The position numbers were made by a program, and so were the translations under genes. A DNA stretch of 49,830 bases from Nonomuraea solani (GTDB lineage Bacteria; Actinomycetota; Actinomycetes; Streptosporangiales; Streptosporangiaceae): positions 1-49,830 of the forward strand of contig NZ_FNVT01000041.1 of assembly GCF_900108335.1 (NCBI RefSeq), read 5' to 3'. This document shows positions 33,961 to 40,591 of the stretch, one piece after another. The first letter of the stretch is position 1, and every line of letters begins with the position of its first letter. The notes beneath the pieces are model-generated. The model did no database searches, was not told where the DNA came from, and saw only the letters and a program-made list of their open reading frames with translations.

Positions 33961-34854
33961 TCAGTAGCGGCTGAAGGGGCCCCACTCCTTGACGGCGTAT
34001 GCCTGGGCACGCCGTTCGATCTCCAAAGCCGATCGGCCGCTGAAGTGGGCGGGCAGGACCAAGGCGGTGGTATCGGCCGCCCAGTCGAGCAGGCGGCGCC
34101 GGGTGGCGCGAGCCTGGGCCGGGTCCTCGCAGAAGCAGCTGTCGTGACCGTGGTGGTGCAACTGCAACGGGGTGTGGACGATGTCGCCCGCGAACAGGGC
34201 CCGGTCGCCGCCGGACTCCAGCTTGATCACGGCATGCCCGGGTGTGTGCCCGGGCGCGGCTTCCAGGCGCAGGTTTCCGTCGATGGCGTAGGTGTCCTCC
34301 CACAGGATCACCTGTCCGGCGGCGTGCACCGGAGCGACGCTGTCCTCGAAGGCGTACTCGTTGACGCTCCCAGGGATGCCGGGATTGTTCGCCGGGTTCC
34401 AGTGGTGGAAGTCGACGGCCGGCATCAGGTAGGTGGCGTTCGGGAAGGCCGGCACCCACTCGCCGCCGATCAGGCGGGTGTTCCAGCCGATGTGGTCGAG
34501 GTGCAGGTGGGTGTTGACGACCAGGTCGACGTCCTCGGGCCGGACTCCGGCCGCGGCGAGCCGGCCGAGGTAGTCCAGGTGCTGCCGGTGCCAGGCTTCG
34601 ACGGCGGGACGGTTCTTGTCGTTGCCGATGCCGGTGTCGATCAGGATGGTACGCCCCTCGCTGCGCAGCAGCCAGGTCTGCATGGCGGCGTGCACCATGC
34701 CGTCGGCGTCCAGGTGGTCGGGAATGAGCAGGTCGTGATGCTCCTGCCAGGCTTCGTCCGGCATGGTGGGGAAGAACGCCCGGGTGGGCATGATCGGGCC
34801 GTGTGTCTCCTCGACGCGGGTGACGGTGACGTCGCCGAGCTTGATCTCGTCCAT
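33961..34854 (-). CDS. MBL-fold metallohydrolase (lactonase-like)
   Basis: 297 aa from ATG 34854 (GGAG 8 nt upstream). The zinc motif is NTHLHLDHIGW, with further ligands in AAPGHTPGHAV, FAGDIVH and VLPAHFSG. The arrangement resembles quorum-quenching lactonases and related hydrolases; the substrate is not determinable. The XRE-type regulator gene lies 142 nt upstream in the same direction. Confidence 0.88.
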   Translation of the reverse strand: MDEIKLGDVTVTRVEETHGPIMPTRAFFPTMPDEAWQEHHDLLIPDHLDADGMVHAAMQTWLLRSEGRTILIDTGIGNDKNRPAVEAWHRQHLDYLGRLAAAGVRPEDVDLVVNTHLHLDHIGWNTRLIGGEWVPAFPNATYLMPAVDFHHWNPANNPGIPGSVNEYAFEDSVAPVHAAGQVILWEDTYAIDGNLRLEAAPGHTPGHAVIKLESGGDRALFAGDIVHTPLQLHHHGHDSCFCEDPAQARATRRRLLDWAADTTALVLPAHFSGRSALEIERRAQAYAVKEWGPFSRY

Positions 34855-34996
34855 GATGTGCACTCCAGAAGGGGTCAGCGGCCCGGCAGGGCGGCGATCG
34901 TGAGGGTGAGCATTTTGTGGTCTTTCTCGAAGGGGCGTGCGGCATCGGACGCTCGGTTCGGAGCGCCTGGGAAAGCCTGGGGAAGGCGTCAGCCGA

Positions 34997-35872
34997 TCAT
35001 GTCCGCGCGTCCTGCGCGATGGAGGTACGCGCGGTGAGCGCGCTGTGGACGAGCAGCGTCATCGCGGAGTGGGAGGGCGACCCGGGTTCGGTGGTGGCGA
35101 TCACCAAGGCCTGGTCGTCGGCGGTCCGCAGCGTTTGCTGGGTCACCCGCATGGTGCCCACCAGCGGATGCCGCATCTCGTAGACCGCGTCGCCGCCGGC
35201 CTTGACCGGGTGGCCGGCCCACAGCGTGGCGAACTCCGGGCTCTTGACCGTCAGTTCCCCGATCAGCGCGGCCAGCAGCGGATCGTCCGGGTGGCGGCCG
35301 GAGGCCATCCGCAGGGTCGCCACCGCGGCACGTGCCTTGGCGGCCCAGTCGGCGTACAGGTCACGGGTGTGTACGTCCAGGAATAGCAGGTGTGCCATGT
35401 TGGGCCGCCGCCGCGGTGCGTCCGGAGCGTCGGGGGCCAGATGGCCGGCGTACAGGGCGTGTCCCGGCGCGTTCCACGCCAGCACGTCGCTGCGCCGGCC
35501 GAGCAGGATCACGGGCACGTCGCCCAGCGTCGCGATCAGCTGACGTGTCGCGGGGCCGACCCGTTCGGGCGCGGGCCGGCGCCGGGGTCCCCGGCCGCCG
35601 GTGGCCAGTTCGTGCAGGTGCCGGCGTTCCGCGTCGTTCAGGTGCAGCGCCCTGGCCAGCGCGTCGAGCACTTCGGGCGAGGCGTTGGGCGCCTGGCCCT
35701 GCTCCAGCCGCGAGTAGTACGACGTGCTCACCCCGGCCAGCAGGGCCAGCTCCTCCCGGCGCAGCCCGGGGACCCGGCGCCGGCCACCGTACGTGGTGAC
35801 CCCCACGTCCTCAGGCCGGAGCCGGGAACGCCTCGTCTGGAGGAACTCCCCGAGCTGCCGTCTCGTGTTCAT
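34997..35872 (-). CDS. XRE-family regulator with MmyB-like ligand-binding domain
   Basis: 291 aa. The N-terminal helix-turn-helix is RREELALLAGVSTSYYSRLE with QGQAPNASPEVLDAL. The C-terminal MmyB-like (PAS-type) domain includes VILLGRRSDVLAWNAPGHAL and RHPLVGTMRVTQQTL. Such regulators often control a neighbouring oxidoreductase or hydrolase, here probably the downstream MBL-fold gene. It lies 67 nt downstream of the RiPP maturation genes on the same strand, so read-through is possible. Confidence 0.9.
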   Translation of the reverse strand: MNTRRQLGEFLQTRRSRLRPEDVGVTTYGGRRRVPGLRREELALLAGVSTSYYSRLEQGQAPNASPEVLDALARALHLNDAERRHLHELATGGRGPRRRPAPERVGPATRQLIATLGDVPVILLGRRSDVLAWNAPGHALYAGHLAPDAPDAPRRRPNMAHLLFLDVHTRDLYADWAAKARAAVATLRMASGRHPDDPLLAALIGELTVKSPEFATLWAGHPVKAGGDAVYEMRHPLVGTMRVTQQTLRTADDQALVIATTEPGSPSHSAMTLLVHSALTARTSIAQDART

Positions 35873-35939
35873 GGCTCACAGTATTCGCGGCCGGTTCACG
35901 ACTCAGCCACACCCTGCCGGAGATAGGCACGGCAGAACG

Positions 35940-36977
35940 TCAGAGCCAATACCAGGTGATGGCGGCCTTGGCGCGTCGCTCGGCCATGAAGGCGGCGAAG
36001 CCGGCCCGGCCCGCGGCCGCGAGCGTGTCCGGGTCCGTGGGGTCGGCGGGGCGGCGTTCGCGTACGACGCCGAACAGGTGGTCCCGGCCGTGCGCGACCG
36101 GACCCACGACGCCGCCCTCGGCGGTGTCGCGGAGCGGTACGGGCAGTTCGCGCGCGACCCGCTCGGCCACGGTGACGGCCAGCTCGCCACCCTGCGCAGG
36201 GGTCAGCAGTGCCCGGGCCAGAGCCGCCAGAGGGTCGTCGCAGGAGGCCAGAGCGGCCAGGCGGTCCTCGGGACCCGTCACCCACACGGCGCTCACCCGG
36301 TCGAAATCGGCCCGGTGGCGCCGCACATGGTCTTCCGCCGTCTCCCGTTCCACCCGCGAGCGCAGGCGGCGCCTGAGAGCCAGGCCGTAGACGTGGTTGT
36401 CATACGCCGCCCGCGTCAGCCCGACCTCCTCCAGCCACCGCAGCATCTCGGCCCGGCTGAGCAGCCCGCGCCGAAGCCGGTAGGCGTCGGAGGCCTCCTG
36501 CAGCTCGGCCGGCGTCGGGTCGGGCTCCCGCTCGACCAGCCCGTCCAGGATGCAGTAGTCGATGAGCTCCTGCTGGATGGCGGGTTCGCGGGCGGCGCGG
36601 GCCCGGAGGGTCAGCAGCGCGTTCTGGATCAGGAGTTCCTGATCGTCGACCATGAGCACCACGCCCGAGGCCCAATGCGTGGAATGGTCGACCGTCCAGG
36701 GAACGCCGTCGTCGGCCGGGGCGGTCAGCGCCACGCTCCCGCCGCCGGGGTGGCTGAGGACCAGGTCGTGGTCGACGATGGGGCTGCCGGGCCGGACGTC
36801 CGTCACGAGCTGCGCGTGGGTGCCGGGATGGGCGGCGCGCCAGCGTTCGACGGCCTGCCGGGCGGCCGGCACGCCGGGCCGCCGGCGGGGGAGCGACCGC
36901 AGCAGGTCAACGGCCTCGGCCAGGACGTCGCCGAAGACGGGCAGGGGCGATGGGGCCGGGGGAGGTGCGGTGGTCAT
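35940..36977 (-). CDS. PpiC/SurA-like putative peptide maturation protein
   Basis: 345 aa. The ATG overlaps the stop of the ATP-grasp gene (ATGA). The N-terminal part (FGDVLAEAVDLLRSL to VERWRAAHPG) precedes a helical segment like the SurA/PpiC chaperone region (MLRWLEEVGLTRAAYDNHVYG to RRLRSRVERETAEDHVRRH). The C-terminal part (ELAVTVAERVARELP, HLFGVVRERRPADP) resembles parvulin-type sequences. It is soluble, with no signal. I recall a family of peptide maturation system proteins of this type beside ATP-grasp RiPP enzymes. The likely role is to bind or escort the precursor, or modify it after ligation (inference). Confidence 0.7.
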   Translation of the reverse strand: MTTAPPPAPSPLPVFGDVLAEAVDLLRSLPRRRPGVPAARQAVERWRAAHPGTHAQLVTDVRPGSPIVDHDLVLSHPGGGSVALTAPADDGVPWTVDHSTHWASGVVLMVDDQELLIQNALLTLRARAAREPAIQQELIDYCILDGLVEREPDPTPAELQEASDAYRLRRGLLSRAEMLRWLEEVGLTRAAYDNHVYGLALRRRLRSRVERETAEDHVRRHRADFDRVSAVWVTGPEDRLAALASCDDPLAALARALLTPAQGGELAVTVAERVARELPVPLRDTAEGGVVGPVAHGRDHLFGVVRERRPADPTDPDTLAAAGRAGFAAFMAERRAKAAITWYWL

Positions 36978-37966
36978 GCGGCGCTTCCTGGGTAGAGGTC
37001 GGGTTCGGCGGCGGCGAGCCAGTCGGCGATGGCCGCGGAAATGGGCAGACCGGTCGCCGCTTCGATCCAGCCCCACTGGCCGGTGGGGTTGATCTCCAGG
37101 TACACGTAGCGGCCGTCGGGGGTGAGGATCATGTCGATGCAGCCGTAGGGGAGCCCCAGCGAGGCGGTCAGCGCCAGGCAGCGGCGTTCGACGTCCTCCG
37201 GAAGGCGGTGCACGCCGTATGTGGAGAAGCTGCGTTCGTAGTGGCGGTAGTCGTAGCGGGTCGCGCGTGACCCCTGGGAATGGATCTCGGCGGCGAACAC
37301 CCGCTCGCCCACGACGGTGATGCGCAGCTCAATGGATTTCGCCACGTACGGCTGCAGAATGGCCGGCGATATGCTCAGCCGATGCCGGTCGGTGAGATGG
37401 CGGCGGGTGACCGGAGTGGTGTAGAACGTGTGCCCTTCCCCGCCGACCTCGAACTCGACGAACTCCACTTCCTTGGCGATCAGTTCGCCGCCCGCCTCCT
37501 CCCAGAACGGAATGAGTTTCTCGAAGTCATTGGTGATGAGGGTGTCGGGCGTGGTGAAACCCAGTCTTGCCGCCGCGGCGAGGTTGAGCAGTTTGTTCTG
37601 CAGCCGGATGACGTCCATGGTTCTTCCGGGGAACCAGCGGCTGTCGAACGTGTCCTCCCAGCCGTTCAACAGGATCCTCGATATCTTCTCGACATACGCG
37701 CGGTGGTTGCCGTCGGTGACGGAGTCCGGGGCGCGCGGTGGGGAGGGGCGGCGGTTCCACACGGCGCTGAACAGGGAGGTTTCGTAGTCCCGGCCGCTCG
37801 TACGCAGGGTGTGGCGCCACGAGTCACCGGTCAGCCGTGAGGTGATCCGGCTTTCCGCCGGATATTCACCCGGGTCCCACCACAGGAACTCCGCGCCTCG
37901 TTCGCGGAGCTTCGGGACGACCATCTCCACCGCCGCGTCGTCTCTTTCGCTGAGTATCAGAATCAA
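36974..37966 (-). CDS. ATP-grasp peptide ligase of graspetide type (MvdC/MvdD-like)
   Basis: 330 aa from TTG 37966. This start is chosen because GGGGAG lies 5 nt upstream and the protein then begins LILILSERDD as family members do; upstream ATG/GTG codons would overlap the precursor gene. ATP-grasp parts visible are the lysine in ELIAKEVEF, LQPYVAKSIELRITVVGERVFAAEI, and the Mg-binding GCIDMILTPDGRYVYLEINP with TGQWGWIE. These enzymes join Asp/Glu side chains to Ser/Thr (esters) or Lys (amides) of a leader-bearing peptide. The precursor gene lies 68 nt upstream and the PpiC-like gene overlaps downstream. Confidence 0.88.
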   Translation of the reverse strand: MILILSERDDAAVEMVVPKLRERGAEFLWWDPGEYPAESRITSRLTGDSWRHTLRTSGRDYETSLFSAVWNRRPSPPRAPDSVTDGNHRAYVEKISRILLNGWEDTFDSRWFPGRTMDVIRLQNKLLNLAAAARLGFTTPDTLITNDFEKLIPFWEEAGGELIAKEVEFVEFEVGGEGHTFYTTPVTRRHLTDRHRLSISPAILQPYVAKSIELRITVVGERVFAAEIHSQGSRATRYDYRHYERSFSTYGVHRLPEDVERRCLALTASLGLPYGCIDMILTPDGRYVYLEINPTGQWGWIEAATGLPISAAIADWLAAAEPDLYPGSAA

Positions 37967-37984
37967 CGCATCTCCCCACGCGCC

Positions 37985-38019
37985 GGGGACGGCGTGCCCG
38001 TCGCGGACACGCCGTCCCC
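37985..38019 (-). terminator. Attenuator-like hairpin between RiPP precursor and ligase genes
   Basis: A perfect 12-bp stem (GGGGACGGCGTG at 37985-37996 with its complement at 38008-38019) and an 11-nt loop. It begins 15 nt after the precursor stop and ends just before the ligase ribosome site. Such intercistronic hairpins usually lower downstream expression so that precursor exceeds enzyme. Confidence 0.75.
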
Positions 38020-38034
38020 TCTGTTCCGGACCGG

Positions 38035-38205
38035 TTACGTACCGGAGGTACGGATATCGATCGGGTCGGACTTTCCGCCACCGAGAGAGGATGCGACCCA
38101 CATGCAATCGGGGCCCTGCATCTTGGGCTTACCGCCGACGACATCCTCCAGGGAGTCCTCGGGGAGCTCCGCGATGCCGTTCAGATCGTCGATGCGAACA
38201 GACAT
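38035..38205 (-). CDS. Graspetide-type RiPP precursor peptide, 56 aa
   Basis: The ORF runs from ATG 38205 (AAAGGAG 11 nt upstream) to TAA. The first 25 residues look like a leader with an acidic amphipathic segment and a double glycine (ELPEDSLEDVVGG). The remaining 31 residues begin KPKMQGPDCMWVASS and end KSDPIDIRTSGT. They carry Asp at 33, 48 and 50, Ser/Thr at 39, 40, 46, 53, 54 and 56, and Lys at 26, 28 and 45 as possible ester or amide partners, plus one Cys at 34. Position directly before the ATP-grasp gene, on the same strand, supports the assignment. No second copy was found. Confidence 0.85.
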   Translation of the reverse strand: MSVRIDDLNGIAELPEDSLEDVVGGKPKMQGPDCMWVASSLGGGKSDPIDIRTSGT

Positions 38206-38259
38206 TCTTTGTCGATCTCCTTTCGTTGTGAAGACGAACGAGATCTTGTCGGCGGCTTC

Positions 38260-38292
38260 TTGGAAGTCGGTTGGAAGCCGGTTGGACCCGGG
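38260..38292 (-). promoter_or_regulatory. Three 11-bp direct repeats upstream of RiPP precursor
   Basis: On the plus strand the units are TTGGAAGTCGG, TTGGAAGCCGG and TTGGACCCGGG, at one DNA helical turn spacing. They lie 55-87 nt upstream of the precursor start. An 11-bp period of direct repeats is the layout of SARP activator sites, though the heptamer here is not a known one. Confidence 0.5.
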
Positions 38293-38340
38293 TCGGGCGG
38301 GTGTGGCGATTTCCCGTTGGATTTTGTCGATCGTGCCGCT

Positions 38341-38362
38341 GGGAGCGCCCGGCGGCGCTCCC
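38341..38362. promoter_or_regulatory. Perfect 9-bp inverted repeat in divergent RiPP/DJ-1 promoter region
   Basis: GGGAGCGCC (38341-38349) and GGCGCTCCC (38354-38362) with a 4-nt loop. It may be an operator or a hairpin between the divergent precursor and DJ-1-type genes. It resembles split CebR half-sites but does not match the CebR palindrome. Confidence 0.5.
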
Positions 38363-38422
38363 GTACGTTGGGGGCCGGCCGGAGTCGATAACCGGTCATT
38401 CGCCTAGATAATTGGATATTTC

Positions 38423-39091
38423 ATGCATGCCCAGATCGTCCTCTTCGATGGCTTCGACCCCCTCGACGTCATCGCCCCGTACGAAGTGCTCCATGCCGGA
38501 GCCGTCGCCTCCGGCGGGGCGCTGACGGTGGAACTGGCGACCGCCGAGGGACCGCGCGAGGTGGTGAGCGGGACCGGCGGCCTGCCCCTGCGCGCCACGG
38601 CCGCGCTCGACCCGGCGAAGGCGGACCTGATCGTGGTGCCCGGCGCCTCGGGCCGGATCGGCGAACCCGCCGAGGCGTCCGGCACGGAGCAGGACGAGTC
38701 CATCCCCGTGCTGCTCGCACGCACCCTGGACACCGAGCTGCCCGCCCTGCTCAAGGCGGCGATGGACCGCCCCGAGACGACCGTCGCCACGGTGTGCGGC
38801 GGCTCGCTCGTCCTGGCCATGGCGGGGCTGCTGGAAGGCCGGCACGCCACCACCCACCACCTGGGCACCGACCTGCTCGACGCCACCGGGGCCCACGCGG
38901 TCCGCGCCCGCGTCGTGGACGACGGCGACCTCGTCTCGGGCGGCGCCGTCACCTCAGGGCTCGACGTGGCCCTCCACCTGCTGGAACGGGAGCTCGGCCC
39001 GCGGATCGCGCACGCCGTCGAGGATCTGTTCGCCTACGAACGCCGCGGCATCGTCTGGCGCAACACCGGCCCCGCCCCGCTGGAGTTCTGA
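38423..39091 (+). CDS. DJ-1/PfpI (GATase1-like) family protein
   Basis: 222 aa. The fold motifs are AQIVLFDGFDPLDVIAPYEVL, DLIVVPGAS and the nucleophile Cys in VATVCGGSLVLAMAGLLEG, followed by ATTHHLGTDLL. This is the isonitrile-hydratase/GlxA-type branch without a DNA-binding domain. There is no clear Shine-Dalgarno at the ATG. The next small gene starts 5 nt after the stop. Function is uncertain; it may have no link to the divergent RiPP genes. Confidence 0.85.
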   Translation: MHAQIVLFDGFDPLDVIAPYEVLHAGAVASGGALTVELATAEGPREVVSGTGGLPLRATAALDPAKADLIVVPGASGRIGEPAEASGTEQDESIPVLLARTLDTELPALLKAAMDRPETTVATVCGGSLVLAMAGLLEGRHATTHHLGTDLLDATGAHAVRARVVDDGDLVSGGAVTSGLDVALHLLERELGPRIAHAVEDLFAYERRGIVWRNTGPAPLEF

Positions 39092-39096
39092 CCCCT

Positions 39097-39312
39097 ATGA
39101 ATCCCGCGGGCACCTGGGACCTTTCCCTGTCCACCCCGATCGGCGAGCTCTCCGCGGTCGTCGAGCTGCGTGAGAACGGCGGCGCCTGGCAGGGCACCGC
39201 TTCCGGCGGCGGCGAAGAGATCGAACTCCGCGACATCACCGTGCACGGCAACCGGATCGTCTGGACCCAGCCCATCACCAAGCCGATGCGCCTGAACCTC
39301 TCCTCGGGATGA
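39097..39312 (+). CDS. Small conserved-type protein, probably C-terminally truncated
   Basis: 71 aa: NPAGTWDLSLSTPIGELSAV to ITKPMRLNLSSG. The beginning looks like a small beta-barrel family in which I recall members of about 100-110 residues, with a further strand pair after MRLNL (FDVTVxGDTMxG-like). Here the reading ends two or three residues after that point, 5 nt before the convergent LacI-type gene, so the 3' third may be lost. Start ATG 39097, 5 nt after the DJ-1 gene stop. Function unknown. Confidence 0.6.
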   Translation: MNPAGTWDLSLSTPIGELSAVVELRENGGAWQGTASGGGEEIELRDITVHGNRIVWTQPITKPMRLNLSSG

Positions 39313-39317
39313 GAAGA

Positions 39318-40367
39318 TCACCTGCCGGTCCCGTCACGGGGAGAGGCGGTGGAGCGCCGGACGACCAGGCTCGGAATGACCGAGAAGTGCACCGCCGACG
39401 TGCGGCCTTCGATGCGTTCGAGCAGCAGCCGCCCGGCCATCCGGCCCATGACGACTCCGTCCTGGTCGACGGTGGTCAGCGCGATGTGGGGATGGGCGGC
39501 CAGCCTGGTGTTGTCGTAGCCGGCCACGGAGACGTCGTCAGGGACGGACAGTCCGGCTTCGTGCAGCGCGGCCAGCACCCCGAGAGCCGCCTCGTCGGAA
39601 CCGGCGAAGATCGCGGTGGGGCGCGGGGAGCGGCTCAGCAGCTCGCGGGCGCCGTCGTAGCCGCCCTCCTCCGAGTATGAGGTCGCGACGACGGCGATCT
39701 CGTCGGTGAACCCGTGGTCCCGCATCACCCGCTCATAGGTCTCGGCCCTGATGCGCGGCATCTGGTCGGCCGCCCGTCCCTGCTCCTGCTGGAAGGTGAT
39801 GTGCCCGATGCGACGGTGGCCGAGCGCGATCAGGTGGTCCATGACGAGCTCGGAGCCGACCCTGTCGTCGTCGACGATCAGGTCGTACGCCGGCGACCTG
39901 TCGTGCCGGCCCAGCACCACGGTCGGAATCTCGCGCGCCACCTGTTCGAGCTGGGATCGGGCGACCAGGGGAGCGATCATGAGGATGCCGTCGACTTGCC
40001 GGTCTATCAGAGCGTCCAGGGCCCGTTTCTCGGTCTTGTCGTGGGTGCCGCCCTGGATCATGATCGCCTGATAGTCGGACTCGGCGAGCTGATCCACCAG
40101 GCCGGTCATGATCTCGGCGTAGAACGGGATCCCGATGTGCCGCATGAGCACGCCGATGGTGAACGCCCGCCCGCGCAGCGCCCGCGCGGCGGCCTGGGGG
40201 CGATAGCCGAGCTCGTCGATGGCCCGCCTGACGCGGTCGCGCATGGCGTCGCTGACCCCGTAGTCGTTCCGGATGACCTTGGAGACCGCCGCCTTGGAGA
40301 CCCCGGCGTGTTTCGCCACGTCGGAAATGGTCACTCTTCGTCGTCGCTCTGGCGCGACCATGGGCAT
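39318..40367 (-). CDS. LacI-family regulator of the adjacent sugar-uptake operon
   Basis: 349 aa; ATG 40367 with GGAG 6 nt upstream. The helix-turn-helix is VTISDVAKHAGVSKAAVSKV. The sensor domain includes FTIGVLMRHIGIPFYAEIM, AIFAGSDEAALGVLAAL and VSVAGYDNTRLA. It is divergent from the glycosidase/ABC-importer operon, and two copies of a GTAGACCGGT-type operator lie between, so it probably represses that operon in response to its transported sugar. Confidence 0.92.
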   Translation of the reverse strand: MPMVAPERRRRVTISDVAKHAGVSKAAVSKVIRNDYGVSDAMRDRVRRAIDELGYRPQAAARALRGRAFTIGVLMRHIGIPFYAEIMTGLVDQLAESDYQAIMIQGGTHDKTEKRALDALIDRQVDGILMIAPLVARSQLEQVAREIPTVVLGRHDRSPAYDLIVDDDRVGSELVMDHLIALGHRRIGHITFQQEQGRAADQMPRIRAETYERVMRDHGFTDEIAVVATSYSEEGGYDGARELLSRSPRPTAIFAGSDEAALGVLAALHEAGLSVPDDVSVAGYDNTRLAAHPHIALTTVDQDGVVMGRMAGRLLLERIEGRTSAVHFSVIPSLVVRRSTASPRDGTGR

Positions 40368-40419
40368 CCCCTTCTCCAGCCAAGTCCTGCCGATCCTACG
40401 CCGACGAGATCATCGCATG

Positions 40420-40435
40420 TGTAGACCGGTTTATG
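40420..40435. promoter_or_regulatory. Candidate LacI-type operator, site 1
   Basis: TGTAGACCGGTTTATG, an imperfect dyad around ACCGGT. It shares GTAGACCGGT with site 2, 65 bp away, and is nearer the regulator gene. Confidence 0.65.
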
Positions 40436-40484
40436 AAGCCTAGCGAACAATGCGAAACACGCCCACATGGGCTAGCGGTGACGT

Positions 40485-40500
40485 CGTAGACCGGTACACA
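40485..40500. promoter_or_regulatory. Candidate LacI-type operator, site 2
   Basis: CGTAGACCGGTACACA, an imperfect dyad around ACCGGT. It ends 7 nt upstream of the predicted -35 of the glycosidase operon promoter. Two sites 65 bp apart could permit DNA looping by a tetrameric or paired repressor. Confidence 0.7.
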
Positions 40501-40507
40501 TTTTTTC

Positions 40508-40537
40508 TTGACCTCCTCAGGACGCAACGGCTACGTT
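40508..40537 (+). promoter_or_regulatory. Promoter of glycosidase/ABC-importer operon
   Basis: TTGACC (40508-40513) and TACGTT (40532-40537) with an 18-nt spacer, 54 nt upstream of the glycosidase ATG and directly after operator site 2. Confidence 0.55.
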
Positions 40538-40591
40538 GACTCGCATTCGGAGCCCGCTACGGCTTCCGCCGACGATCGGAGAAAGGCGAGG

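Noticed and set aside
38341..38362. Possible CebR box near the RiPP promoter
   Set aside because: The half-sites are separated by extra bases (GGGAGCGCC-N4-GGCGCTCCC), so it does not match the 14-bp CebR palindrome; kept only as an unassigned dyad.
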